Assembly (NCBI GenBank): GCA_034670405.1
Contig: JAXDDX010000003.1
Location: forward strand, 7,754,501 to 7,818,500
Source of the DNA: Hoplostethus atlanticus
Lineage: Eukaryota; Chordata; Actinopteri; Trachichthyiformes; Trachichthyidae
DNA length: 64,000 nt
Reading direction: 5' to 3'
The first letter of the stretch is position 1. Each line of letters opens with the position of its first letter. Under the pieces are notes generated by a model that saw nothing but the letters and a program-made list of their open reading frames with translations, searched no databases and had not been told where the DNA came from. Below are positions 24,387 through 36,403 of the stretch, one piece after another. The position numbers and the translations under genes are program-made.

Positions 24387-24430
<44 letters not shown>
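24387..24430. repeat. (CT)n microsatellite
   Basis: About 22 CT units; a pyrimidine tract able to form triplex DNA. Confidence 0.96.
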
Positions 24431-24433
<3 letters not shown>

Positions 24434-27309
24434 CACATTCTCTTGCTACCACTGATTGGTGCTTGTCGGGGAGGAACATGTGTGTGCTAATCTGCCGGAG
24501 CGCAGACCAAATATTCACAGTCCAATGAGAGAGTGCAGATAAACCAACTTAGTACGCTCTCAATATGTCTAGTTCTGATTACAGGAGATGGAAATGAGTC
24601 CCTGTGAAGACGCATGGTGAGAACACTGCCGGCATCTGGCCAACCTCCCGAGTTCTCCCGAAGAGAGAGAGAGAGCTAATGATCTCAGTAGAGCGACAGA
24701 TCAATACCAGCAGCTTAGGTAGCAGAGGCTGTGCCAGCGACTCAACGCTCTTCGCTACGTGTCCACAGATGTTGCAAAGTGGCCGGTGAGACTACAAAGG
24801 GGCCGTAAAGGGATGGTCCAAATCTGCAGGCTAACATGATAAGCCTTGTTCTTTTTTTTGTTGTTGTCGTAGCTTACAGTATTTTACAGCTGGGAACAAG
24901 GATGAAGTGTCAGCGAGCCTGTGGCACGGCTTTGATTTCCCCAAAGTGACATTGGATAGGGATTGCCAGGCTCTTCCCGAGTGCTCCAAATAGTCATGTG
25001 CACGAATCGTGATATCATTTCTGGCAGAGAAATCCCGGGGATCAGTGTTTCAAGCCCCCACTAACTCACTGAAAAGGAATGTAAGACAAGTTGTTGTTAA
25101 GCCAGCTGAGATTAGACCCATTCATGGTGTTTTCTGTTAGAAATAAAGCCTTTGGCAGTGTCGGGATAGCTGTTTTATTAAAAGGAAGACAAATGACGTG
25201 TTAAAAACGCTATAGAAATGAAATTCATTAGAGTGTCAAATTGAAGAAAAGGGGCGTAGGATCAAGGAAACGTAGACTATTTTACCTAGGGCAACATTTG
25301 AGTGTGAGTTAAAATTCTTAAGGGATTAAGATTTACAATGTGAGAACTCACTGTCTGCCTTGTCTGACGGGTTAAGCCATACGTCTTCTGTCCCCATGGA
25401 ACGGTTAAATGGTAAAGCATTCAAGTGAAGAAAATTTTTAGAAAAAGATATCAATCCAACCCCCCTGTTAGAGGTAAGAAAATGCCTCGTATTCTCTATT
25501 GGTTGCTGAAAATGTGACCTTGAATGGACCTGTGAAACAGCATCCCCTCCATGCAGTCCTCCTAACTGTGACCTCATTAAAAATAAACTTGTTTTCACTT
25601 GATATCCTGCCAGAGGCTGTTCAGGTGACAACATAATTACAGGTCATAAAACAATTCATAATGCTCTATCAAGTATCTGTCCTGACTCATATGGGTGCAA
25701 AAAAAAGGGGAATTTATTCAGTTAATTCAGAAATATATCTTTCAATACAGTTATCAGTCTCCTACTGTGTATATCTTTCTGACAATATCATCAATGTAAG
25801 ATGAAACCGTCTGAATCTGAAGACAGCAGAAGGTATGGGGAAAGCAGAGCAGTATTTCTCCATACTGCAGAGTGACTGAATGCAATGTGACACATATGAA
25901 AGTGGATATATGGAAGCAGGATAGATCCCAGCTGTGGTATCCAAGCTATATAACTCACATGGAAATCACATGAAGACTGGTGTTCATCTGGCATGACCAT
26001 ATGAAAAGAGTTACTTGTCTATTATCTCGGTTAACCCTAAATAGCAGGCTTCCCCAGTTTCACTTTTATTCAATGGGTACTAACATCCTGCTATCCATCT
26101 TTTCTCGCTTCTTACTCCAATGGCATCCAATGCAGTCTCAGTTAGATTCAACTTTAATGATCCCAATCAGAAATTGGGTCAACTCCTAAAGTTGGGCTGG
26201 GATGACAACAGAGAACGTCTTATCATTAAGAATGGAGGTTTACTCTCAACAGAGTCCCTCTTGCTCTCTTAAACATTATTATTGCACATTACCTATGAGA
26301 TTGTATAGCAATTTCCAAAAACTAATAATCAAATCAGCTCTGCGAGGGGGTTTCTCAGGCGTTGGGGTGTTGCTCACTACAAAGCGGTGGTGTCACTTGA
26401 CACACGTGAGCGCTGAGGAACCCGAGGGCCGGAGGCTGTGAGAAGCAGATCATAAATCCTGAGGAGGCAAGAAATGCAACAAAAGACAAAGTGCGACTCT
26501 CCACCCCCTGTCAAGGCCTCATGGAGCCCTCCCCTCTGTCACACATTCACTCCACAAAATCAGCCAAATTTATTAGTGGCAGGTGACTCTCTGGATAGGG
26601 GTTAGAATATAGACTAACATGCCAAGGGGTATTGCATTACCATCTGTTAGGCCTGAACACATAAAAAAAAAAAAAAAAAAAATCAAGCGTATTTTTTTCC
26701 CAAAGACACTAACCATGCCGTGCTTGAAAGTTGAGAATGTAAAAAGCAGTCACACACCATACAAGGTCTAATGTAATTGTTCATGCTGCAGTAAATCCGC
26801 AGCTCTCTAAATCATACGAGACATCAACAACATTTTTGTTACATTTATGCGTTCAAGACGGGGCTACAGAGAGGAAAATGAATGCCATGGTGTCAGACAT
26901 CTGGTGGTAATACGTCCTATAGTGCCTTCATGTGGTGTGGGACTATTTCTGTCCTGGTTCCACTTTTATCCTGCACCAGTGGTGTATTCTCCAGGCTATG
27001 TAGGTCTGGTACCAGCATTACTGAAAGGCCAGGAGGGCAGCAGACAACTGGGTAAACATGTTTAGCATCACATTATAAAATAGGTCAAACAGATGATGCC
27101 ATATATTTAGCAGAGAGTGGAGTTATTTTGTTCTTTGTGTTTTTTAGATCCAGCGCAAAACATTTAATGCCACTTTAGTATTACTAATCTGTTTTCACCC
27201 ATTCTCTTCAAAACAGCTGCGATATTTTTAAAATGTAAGACAAAATGTAAGTCAAATGGATCTTCTTTTCAAAATGGAGATACAAAGGGAGTGTGCAGTA
27301 CAACAACAC

Positions 27310-27495
27310 TGGCCTCGTCTCCTTCCAGATTTCAAATTAGCAGATTCATTAAAGAAGGGGTTCATTTGGGGTTTTCTGGTACGGAGGGCCGCTGCCAGTC
27401 TTCATTAGGGCTGATTACTACCGCTGCCAGTGCTGGCCTCGCCACTGACTCATAAATTGTGGATGATTCCCTATTGTTCCCCTAGTCACCTTCCA
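27310..27495. promoter_or_regulatory. Candidate conserved non-coding element
   Basis: Repeat-free segment with two GCTGCCAGT words about 50 bp apart, TTCATTAGGGCTGATTAC, and ATTA-type cores, immediately left of the SINE-like repeat. Weak, composition-based call. Confidence 0.28.
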
Positions 27496-27550
27496 TCCAG
27501 CATAGCAGTCCTAGCTTACAAAATGATTGGGAAATATTAGCAAGCACAAA

Positions 27551-27821
27551 AACAGTGGCTTGATGGTTAGTACTGTCACCTCACAGCAAGAAAGTCCTGG
27601 GTTTCTGTGTGAAGTTTGCACATTCTCCCCGTGTTCGTGTTGGTTTCTTCCCACATTCCAGACGTGGAAGTCAGGTGAATTGGAGACTCTGAGTTGCCCA
27701 CGGGAGTGTCAGCGTGTTTGCTCTGTGATAGCAACCTGTCAAGGGCGTTTCCCTGCCTTCCACCCAATGCATGCTGGGATAGTCTCCAGCCATGACCATG
27801 AATAGGAATAAGCGTGAATGA
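27551..27821 (+). mobile_element. Degraded teleost SINE-like dispersed repeat
   Basis: The order of words matches a repeat that is very common in fish genomes: GGTTAGTACTGTCACCTCAC, then TCCTGGGTTTCTGTG, AGTTTGCACATTCTCCCCGT, GGTTTCTTCCCACATTCCAG, AATTGGAGACTCTGAGTTGC, CAACCTGTCAAGGG, GCTGGGATAGTCTCCAGCC, and an AATAGGAATAAGCGTGAATG tail. It carries many substitutions and deletions relative to the consensus I remember, so it is old. The family name is not assigned. The ORFs crossing it are not genes. Confidence 0.75.
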
Positions 27822-28377
27822 AAAACAGAAGACCTGTTTGAGATAAAAGACCTTAAACTGTAACTGTCTGTACGTGGTGGACTGCTGCATATGGTGAGAA
27901 TGGAGAACTCTTCAGGATTACAGCTGCAATATATACTCAACATTAGATTCAACTGCATCTCCTCTGTGATGTCAATTGACGTTGACTTCAAACCAAAAGA
28001 AAATCTTCGGTCCGTGTTGTGGAAACAGATGTCTCGGGTATCTCCACATCGATGCATGTGGACTGCAGAAAACACAAGCTCAGAGTTAACCAGTGTTTTG
28101 TGAGGAATGTATTTCCATCATGACTGTGCTGATGATGGAAGAAAGAGCTGGGGGGATTCTTGTGGGGGAAATGATGTGTGCAAATGCTGTGTCAGCGAGA
28201 CAGGGGATGCTGATGCACAGACCTCCACATTTCCCACCATGGCCAGCCAACCACTGACACAGCTGGATTGTGCTTACTCTAATGTAGAGCTGCCGCCATG
28301 GCAGCCACACAGTCAACAGCACTGGAGTGGCTATCAGACTGTGATATTCCAAACCTTCTGCGTAGCCTTCCTGTAGG

Positions 28378-28588
28378 GTGAAAACCTTGTATCTCCAAAG
28401 TGTCAACTTTTCAGGAGTTAAGAAAAGCGGCCTTGCTTTCAGCTTGATGACGATGCACTTTTTTGAGTTTGTCCAATTGGGTTTGAAAGGGCTCTATAAG
28501 AACTTCCTCAACCCATAGAGGAGCCATGTAATCCTTCAACTGACGTGAAATATGAAATTCACCAACATCGGAGTTACAAGGTTTTCAC
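28378..28588. mobile_element. Short inverted-repeat DNA transposon (MITE)
   Basis: GTGAAAACCTTGTATCTCC at 28378-28396 is matched in inverse orientation by GGAGTTACAAGGTTTTCAC at 28570-28588, with one mismatch in 19. The element is 211 bp and has no coding capacity. Its internal sequence recurs, diverged, at 32.3 kb in the same orientation, which supports a mobile family. No clear target-site duplication is seen. Confidence 0.7.
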
Positions 28589-29969
28589 ATGACAACAGCA
28601 ATATACCACATTACACGCTTTTAGCTTAAAGCCAAGGTAGACAGTAGACAAGCAGCCAATGTTCCAAGGGTAAAGGTCACCAGAGAACTTCCTGGTCCTG
28701 TTTGACCGCAGCAGCAACAAAGCACCAACGTACCATGGACATGTCTAAGTACTGCTGGTGTCGCCCATAACTTGAAATAACCCTCAGCTTGTGTAACTCA
28801 TGATGCCTCTGGTCAATAGCGTGACCAGAATGTGTCACAACAGAGTGCCTTGGGTGTAAAGATGTTCTGGTTGATGGAGGTGCGAGGCCTCACCTATAAT
28901 TACCACTTCATCAGTGAAGGCAAGGGGAAGCAGAGGCCCAGGCAGAGCTCTCTCTGGGACGGTAAACAGCTTGTCCTGCCTTTACTGTGGTCGGATGGCA
29001 GGCTCTGCTGCTGCCAGCCAGGCAGACTGTCTGCCCTACGTGCATGCCTGCATTTGTGTCTGAATGCCCTATGTATTTCAGGAAACCCAAAGAGAGACTG
29101 TCTCATCAGCGAAAGCGGTAATGAAAGAACTGACAACTTGTTCTTTAAAAAGAACTTGAATATTTATACACGCGTACGCAGAAATCTGCAGAGTTTGTTT
29201 CGTCTGCAGCATTTCTTTGAAACAGCAGTGAAGAGCACAGCTTAAGAAGATAGAATTATAACGCAAGATTCATTTTTATGCTTGCCAGAAACACTTAAGT
29301 CTCTGTAACTCTTCATATTTTCAGGGTTTTTTGTTGAACTGTGCAGATGTGAAATGCCTCTACTGGGAATCTAACAGGCCTGCTGATGTTACTACTTCTG
29401 CTGTGGCTGTTTAGGAGCTTGTAGTTTTTGGGGATTATAGCAAATTTGCACTTGTATATGCACTGACTTGTCTTTGTTTTCTGTTTCTTAAATAGATATC
29501 TAGTAATACTTTATTTAGAAAGAATTTAAAATTTGAAATAAATGGAATATTTATATATTTAAAAATGAACCCCCACAACTAAGCCCACAATTATTCACAG
29601 ACAATTTATTAAACTTATTTACAATAATCATTACATTACAATTATTTATAATAAATGAGGTTATCATGACACCCTCCACACCCAACCTGTCAATCTCGTC
29701 ACTCATCAGTCATGATGTTATCCAACACTGTATACCATTAACTAGTAGCATCCCAGCTGGCAGGCATGTAACTCGTGCTGTGCTAGTCATGTTTGTCTCC
29801 TATGTCACATAGCAACTGATTTTAGGGGACAATCTGATTGAAATACACACAACAGCTACAATATCCACATGTTTTAGTTATACAGCAGTGTGCTCTCATG
29901 GCCTTCTGCCCTGTCTAAGCAAACCTCAAGTAATTAGTTCTGGATTGTCATCTTCAGTTAGCCTCTACT

Positions 29970-29998
29970 AGTCATCTCACCGGGGGGGTGAGATGACT
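29970..29998. other. Perfect 12-bp inverted repeat
   Basis: AGTCATCTCACC (29970-29981) and GGTGAGATGACT (29987-29998) flank a GGGGG loop. Stable as a hairpin in DNA or RNA, but too short for a microRNA precursor. The role is unknown. Confidence 0.8.
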
Positions 29999-30739
29999 GA
30001 CACTTTCTCAAGTCGATGGTTGCTCTTTTTCAACTCACTCAACTGTGCACCCTAATATTGTCTCTATTGAATATACTTCACAACACACTGTATTGCTAAC
30101 GATTTCAAAGAGACACTCTTACATATGACAGTTTCTTTCATATTGCATATTAAAGACAATTCCTCAGCATCTGAACGCTGATAGAAATACTCGGTACGGT
30201 TGAAGGGCTACAGAAGGAAGAGCATCAAAGTCTCTGGTGTCAGAAAAAACAAAAGGAAATACATTAGAAGGACACATAGAAATGCTATATGTGGATGTAG
30301 ACTGAATCCAGATGTGGAAAGCAGGACATCTGTGTGCGCGAAAACATTTCCCTAAGTAAAAATGATGGAATGAAAAATAACAAAGAGGCATGAAAATGGG
30401 GGGGATAAAACATCAAGGAGTAGTGTCATTTGATTTTTAACCTCTAAAGACCTGCCTCAGCACTTAATGACCCTTGACCCCTCCATATCCTGAGAATCCC
30501 AGCGGCCAGTGTTTTCACTCTGGCCCATGCCTTTCACAGCCCCATATTTATGGGCCATGTCTGATCTACACTGTCCACCTGTTTTTTCGCTTCCCTTCTG
30601 CTGAAACAGTTTCAATCCCACTCATGATTTACAGTATCCGCGGTTGTTTTTCCTCTTCATAAAAACAACAAACAGCCAAGGATTGTCTCTCTCTGCACCA
30701 AAGAAACTCGGGATTCCAGGAAAAGTGAAGCAAAAGCCG

Positions 30740-31100
30740 CTGCAAAATAGGATTCGATTTTGCACGGCGTGCGTTATTAGACACCGCCTCGCGTGAGAGA
30801 GAAATACAATCCTTCTGATATCTTGATTTTGCCGATATAGTAAGGGACGGCGGAGAGGCAGGTGCCTTACACTTTGTGCACCGTGGTGAAATGAGTATTC
30901 AGACCGATTGTCAACCCCGAGGCTCGCCCTCATTACAGCCCCGCCATTACCCAGCCTTCCGCGGGGCTGTACTCTGGCTGGTCCCGACCTTGAGTGTGAC
31001 ACGCGGTAATTGAGATTCTCAGCTCATTGTTACCTAATTAAAAAGTGTCTGAACCTTCTGGAGCCTCGGAGAGAATTAGGGGAGTGTGTGATGGAGAGCA
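30740..31100. promoter_or_regulatory. Candidate conserved non-coding element
   Basis: Repeat-free and richer in CpG than its surroundings, with TAATTG at 31007-31012 and CTAATTA at 31034-31040. It ends before short poly-A tracts at 31130-31165. It resembles vertebrate developmental enhancers by composition only. Confidence 0.35.
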
Positions 31101-32275
31101 GGGCTTGGAGAGAAAGAGCAGCAGCCTTGAAAAAAAAAAAAATGACCTCCAGAAAAAAAAAAAAGAAAACATCTGGGTCCTGGTGCTCATTAGCACCTGA
31201 ATTAGTGAATTAGTTTGTGTGTGTGTGTGCAACACATTTCCAAAATATATAATGATATATGGCAGGAGGATAACAATGCACCTTTTTGTAATTTAGTTCA
31301 GATAGTAGATGTGGAAGTGAGAGAGGGGTGAGGAGGGAACATGATGAAATACCACAGTCTTTATAATCCCTCCTTTGAAAGATAGTTTCTCTATTCAATA
31401 GCATGCATTCCCTACACACAGTGAAGTACGCAGAGTGAGTGTTGTGTGCCTGACGGGGGCCTGGGCTGGTTTGGGCCGTGCTGCTGCTGATGAGAGCATC
31501 TCTGTGGTTACGACTGTCTGGACCCCATCTGGCCTCTGACCTAAACCACAAGACTCAGCCCACAGCTCATTAGCAGCCTTTCATTCCACCCTAACCTAGA
31601 GGAGCATTCGGTTCACTCCGGCGTGCTGTACGTCACTGTTGCCATCTATTGGATGGTTGAGTTCATATCCCTTGCATGTACTATTCCAAGAGGAAATGAA
31701 TTCATGCGATACTAAAACCTAAAACTCAAATGTACAATAGAAGCGGTGCAGTTGTGAAGACCCAGCAGAAAGTTGTTCAAGTAAACCAAAACCTGAGACT
31801 TAAGCAAAAACATATTTACTGTCAACTACACAGTGGACAGCCGGTCCAGACAGTCTTGCAGGCGGTGCTATTTATGTCACACAAAGCACAAAATACAATA
31901 CGGCCAACGCTGTTAAAACCATTGTTAAAAAGAAGCAGTCAGACGTTGACATCTCCCACTTCATCTACGTTCCCTGCAGCAATAAACATATCAGGTAAAA
32001 ACTCCAGTCTGTCTGATGGAAATAAGCGTCCCGTACTTTGATAAGATTGTTATACTGCCGGTCTAGGAGGCAGCCGGCCAGGTTTCGGCTCCTATTAGCT
32101 TCGGTAACGATGTAAATCTGCCGTAAATCCCATAATCTGCCTCATCCATCACGGCGATGAGGCTGTCAGGGAGCAGAGACAAAGCCTCACCAAACAGCTC
32201 AAGGCCAGTGGAATCCCACACATCTGGATTTGGGACTCAGGAGGGAGACGGTCCGCCTCGATGACTTGTATATCA

Positions 32276-32475
32276 CTGTCAGGTTAAAACCTCGTATCTC
32301 CAAAATATCAACGTTTCAGGAACTAAGAGAAACAGCCTTGTTTTTAGCTCGATGCCCATACGTTTATGAGTTGATCTGATCGGTTTTGAAAAGGACTGTA
32401 GAATTTCCTCAACCCATAGAGGAGCATGTAATCCTTCAATTCAAGTTAAAATATGAAAATCACCAAAACGCTCGT
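32276..32475. mobile_element. Second, 3'-degraded copy of the 28.4-kb MITE
   Basis: It begins TTAAAACCTCGTATCTCC and tracks the 28.4-kb element through TCAACGTTTCAGGA and the shared CTTCCTCAACCCATAGAGGA-type segment (here with TTTCC) to ATGTAATCCTTCAA and ATATGAAAATCACC. The right inverted repeat is lost. I judge overall similarity to be clearly above chance, with many substitutions. Confidence 0.65.
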
Positions 32476-32816
32476 CTTCATTTGTAAATAATGTCAATAT
32501 ATCAATAATGAATGATGGTGTAATTTGGACTGTGGGTCATCCCACCTGCTGCATGCAGCTGCAGTGTTCTCCTGAGTGTCTCGACTTGTCCAGCCAGTGG
32601 TTGTAAAAAGTCAGAAAGAGGAGAAGACCTTGAAAGCAGGGAGTGAAGCTTCAGGCTGGGGTTGTGTGAGGGGAGGATTAAGGAAGGATCATAGGAAGGG
32701 ACATATCTGAGACGTGTGTGCTGGAGGAGACAAGTCGTCACTAAAAATAAAAAAGCGGTGTTTTATTTATCACAAATGCACGCGCACGCATGAGTGCAAG
32801 CATACACTACACTACA

Positions 32817-32818
<2 letters not shown>

Positions 32819-32865
<47 letters not shown>
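32819..32865. repeat. (AC)n microsatellite, left arm of an inverted pair
   Basis: About 23 AC units. About 50 bp further right lies the complementary (GT)n array. Confidence 0.97.
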
Positions 32866-32867
<2 letters not shown>

Positions 32868-32915
32868 TCCCCTTTTATGCATTAGTCTCACTGGGTTCAT
32901 GTTCAGGCCAGTTAG

Positions 32916-32918
<3 letters not shown>

Positions 32919-33007
<89 letters not shown>
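32919..33007. repeat. Compound (GT)n(GA)n microsatellite, right arm of the pair
   Basis: About 28 GT units (32919-32975) run into about 16 GA units. The GT array can pair with the (AC)n array at 32819-32865 in a long hairpin. Confidence 0.97.
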
Positions 33008-33010
<3 letters not shown>

Positions 33011-35199
33011 GATGTGTCTGTATGAACTCTAGAGGTGCAGGTCTTGCTCTCCTCTTTTCCCAGTCTAAGAAGAGATTTACTCTCAGGCAGCAAATAACAC
33101 CTTGTGACATTATCACTTTTATCGGCAGTCTGCGCTCATGCATGTCACCATCCTCTCTTCCACCGTGGGCTTCATCTGTGTGTAGACCAGAGCATGGCAC
33201 GTCTAGTATCCAAGTGACAAGGCAGATAAACCCATAGACTCTTTTAGAGGTCATGTTTTCATATCTTAGTGGCATACAGCAGATAAAGGATGTTTCCTTA
33301 CTCAGAATCAATCTAATCACAGCCACACGAGGCAAATTTAAATCGCTACTATCAAAATTACTCTTAGCCATCACCTTCCTCCCATGATGCATTTCTTTCT
33401 TTCACAAAATCCTATCAAAAACCATCCAAAGGGTTGAGGTGTATAGCGACGATATGGCCTTCTCAATAATCAGGTATTATATGAACATTCAACGTAAGAA
33501 AGTTGTAAATGTTAGTACTAGTGATTAATTGTAGTTATTAGAATTGCACTTTCCCTATGGTAGATGAGAGGACCAGGCCACTATTTTAAATCAACTGAAT
33601 CTTTATGAAGAGGAAGTGTATGAAACATGTGGCTGGGTCCACTGTCGTAATCCCAAACAGGGCTGCAAACACCTGTGTGTTTTATAGGTGGACTTAACTG
33701 AGTGAAACCTGTCCATATGTGTGCGATTCTCCCCAGTCTGGGTTCTCTGAGAGGCTTAGGGTCAGGTAGAGGATGACGCGGACTCAGAACTCACAGCTGG
33801 ACCGGGCGTCTATAACTCTGCTGTAAAAAAAAACCCCCACATGTTATCAATAAAGTTGAATGACAGGGAGAATGAACACCAGCTTTTTGTGTCTAGTTGG
33901 CGTGGTGTTTCTGGTGCGTATAGAGGTGGAGAGGTTGAAGTATAGAATAGCTTTGTAGCTGTTAGCTGTAAATTTTGTGAAATTAGCCTTCAAATGTTTT
34001 CTTCAACAACTACAATCAAAGTTCCAGATAGACTCCAACCTGTATCCTCTCAGCAGGGCTTTCACACTGCACACAGCCCAAAACACTCCATGCCCAGAGC
34101 CCTTATCATCCCTCTGAAAGCACGGTGATAGCAGAGTGCAACGCAAGCATGCTTTTTACATTTTGTTTTTTGCACATATTCAAAGAAAACACACCAAATA
34201 AAACCCACGAGCTCGAAACGTCGCGGTGTCATCGTCATCTGAAAGCTGTAAACCTGCGTATCCCCTTTTTCACGCTCACGTCTCCTTGGAGAGGCAAGTG
34301 ACCTGCTCTGGGGCTGACTTAGTGCCTCTCCCGTCCTGCTCCAGTCATTTAATCTTGGAACGGTATCAAGACAGCGATCTCCCTTTAACCTCCAGAGAGA
34401 GGGACGGACACAGAGGGACACGCTCGCCCACTTCATCACTCAGCGTCGAGCAGCAGTGGTGGTATGCCAAACAATCCCATTAGCCAGCGGTCTCACGGCT
34501 GGGGGGGAAAGCAGCTCTGTCCAGAATCAACCACAGCTCTCTCCTCCTTTGAACATCCTCTACTGGGGCAAAAAAACATCCATGCACTTATGTGTCAGCA
34601 TATATAATGAACTCCCACACGCCTGCGGAGCTACACTGCAGCTTTTACTAGGAGGAAATAGACCCCATCACCCTGAGTAGCTTTTTACAACTCAACCGTG
34701 ATCAATTAATGACTGAGAATGAGGCGCTGAGAGATGATCGTACAGGAATATGAGAGAGCCGAGAGAGAAAGTAAAGTACCTTGAGACGGATAATAAACTA
34801 TGAATGGCAACTCGTAGCAAAGCCCAACAACAGAGAGACACTTTTCACAGTCACGTACAGTACTGAACCTCTAAAACCTGCCAATGCACGTCAAGGTTGT
34901 TGGCCTCACGCAGAGGATTTCTTTCTTCCTCGCATTCAAGTGTCTGTCACAGAAAAATCGAGCCGAGGCGCCAAAAGCAGCCTGAACAAACAGGATAGCT
35001 CACGATGCTCGGCGCTTCCTGCATTTCTCACGTCAATAGAGGGAAATAAAAAGGACAGTAAAAGACGTAAAAGGTAGAAGGAAAAGGGTTTGGCGATGCT
35101 TGACGGGAAAAAAGGTAAAGGAAACAGAGAGGGAGGAGAGAGAGGAAGAGAGCGAGAGAACAGAGTGGTTTAGCAGAGGTAAGAGGAGGAGTTACTCAC

Positions 35200-35329
35200 G
35201 GCTCCTGTCACCTTTCCACCTCCAGCTTCCCTTGTACCTCCCTGATCCGTCCCCTGGTACACAGACTCCACTCAGCGCCTCCAGCAGCAGCACCAGCAGC
35301 AGCACCAGGGGCATCCGCCCGCTAGCCAT
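35200..35329 (-). CDS. robo1: Candidate distal robo1 first exon (signal peptide)
   Basis: On the minus strand ATG at 35329 has a strong Kozak context (GGC before, G at +4) and opens a leucine-rich signal peptide, MASGRMPLVLLLVLLLEALS, followed by GVCVPGDGSG and a short basic tract RYKGSWRWK. Two donors end it, both in phase 1. AAAG|GTGACA after 35212 gives 39 codons and a split Gly, matching the ...G-SRLRQED junction of Roundabout. AGCC|GTGAGT after 35200 gives 43 codons, adds DRS and splits an Arg codon. A stop (TAA) follows just past the second donor. Strand, phase and signal-peptide design agree with the other robo1 first exons. No homology of the peptide itself is recognised, and it could belong to another minus-strand secreted or membrane protein. 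The coordinates use the longer option. Confidence 0.58.
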
Positions 35330-35960
35330 GCCTGCCTCTAAAGCTTGCACTGGGGGCTAGAGCAGGGAGGAGAGGGGGGCCACGACGGGGGAGTACTGTC
35401 CCACGCTCAAGTCACATCTCACACAGCTGTGCGGCGAGATCCAAAACAACAACACGTCCTCCTCTGCCTCCCTTGGAGCCTCAGCCCTGGGCCACGGCAC
35501 TGCAGCCTCAGAGGGGTCACGCATTCACAGCAGACCCCGTCCTCCTCCCGGGGGATTGGAATGATCCCTGTGAAGGCGTCTGCAATAGCTTGGGAGACTG
35601 ACTGTAATTCCAGCATGGGTAGACAGGCACAGTAAGCCTGGATTTCTGGGGCTCCACTCTGAAATATTGATCTTGTTTTGTTTTTTTCTCTCTCCCCACT
35701 CTTCTTCTTCTTCTTCTTCTTCTTCTTCTTCTTCAACGCCTCTTGGAGTTGGAGGGGTATTTATTGCAGTCCTGGGGAAAGCTTAGTGGTAACAGCTCCC
35801 ATGAGCAGAGAGATAGGGCAGGAAGAAGCAAATTGTTTTCCTCATCTTCTTGCAGTGCAGATGTTGTTCAGGTCAGAGAGCGGACCGGTGACATCGGCGG
35901 TGACACATCAACTGATCCAACAGCGGCCACCAACTCCGGCCACCCGCGCAGGCAGTGACT
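35330..35960 (-). promoter_or_regulatory. Possible leader/promoter of the 35.3-kb first exon
   Basis: Moderately GC-rich sequence upstream of ATG 35329, interrupted by a (CTT)n tract at 35699-35735, with another GC-richer patch at 35880-35955. No TATA box and no dense CpG cluster. Assigned only by position. Confidence 0.25.
35699..35735. repeat. (CTT)n microsatellite
   Basis: About 12 CTT units. It reads as poly-Lys on one strand and poly-Phe on the other, giving false ORFs. Confidence 0.96.
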
Positions 35961-36136
35961 GAATGAGTGAGTGTGTCCACGAGTGTGTGGAAGTGCATGT
36001 GCGTCCTCCCCCCCCCTCCCTTCGTCCACCACACACTCCTCTTACCTCACATAAAACAGTGTTGATATGAAAATAAGGGATAAATCACAGAGACAATTCA
36101 CTACAGAGCAGCCTTGACATTGTCAACAGAGCATCT

Positions 36137-36163
36137 GAGAGAGAGAGAGAGAGAGAGAGAGAG
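36137..36163. repeat. (GA)n microsatellite
   Basis: About 13 GA units inside a longer purine-rich stretch to 36230. Confidence 0.95.
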
Positions 36164-36356
36164 TGAGAGTATGTCTAGCAAGAGAGGGAGGGAGATAGAG
36201 AGGAGAGAGACTGAGTGAGAGGAGAGTGGGGGGGGGGTGTGAATGGCAATTTCCCAAGTGCACTGGCTCATGTGCTTTTGCACACCCATGATGCTCGTTC
36301 ACAAGAGAATATTTCATTGTGGACAACCCCACTGCCGGGGCTCAACGGTTGTAACC

Positions 36357-36360
<4 letters not shown>

Positions 36361-36400
<40 letters not shown>
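36361..36400. repeat. (TG)n microsatellite
   Basis: 20 TG units. Confidence 0.97.

Positions 36401-36403
<3 letters not shown>

Larger units (their letters stand above)
17970..35199 (-). other. Non-coding DNA between the 17.8-kb and 35.3-kb first exons
   Basis: Intron for the most distal isoform. It contains microsatellites at 18.2-18.6, 20.9, 23.1, 24.4 and 32.8-33.0 kb. It also holds a SINE-like repeat at 27.6 kb and a short inverted-repeat transposon at 28.4 kb, with a second partial copy at 32.3 kb. Candidate regulatory islands lie at 19.6-19.9, 27.3-27.5 and 30.7-31.1 kb. Remaining stretches (for example 21.3-22.9, 25-27.3, 33.4-35.1 kb) show nothing I can name. Confidence 0.6.

Noticed and set aside
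32817-33392. 191-codon minus-strand open frame
   Set aside because: Much of it is translated (AC)n/(GT)n/(GA)n repeat; not a protein.
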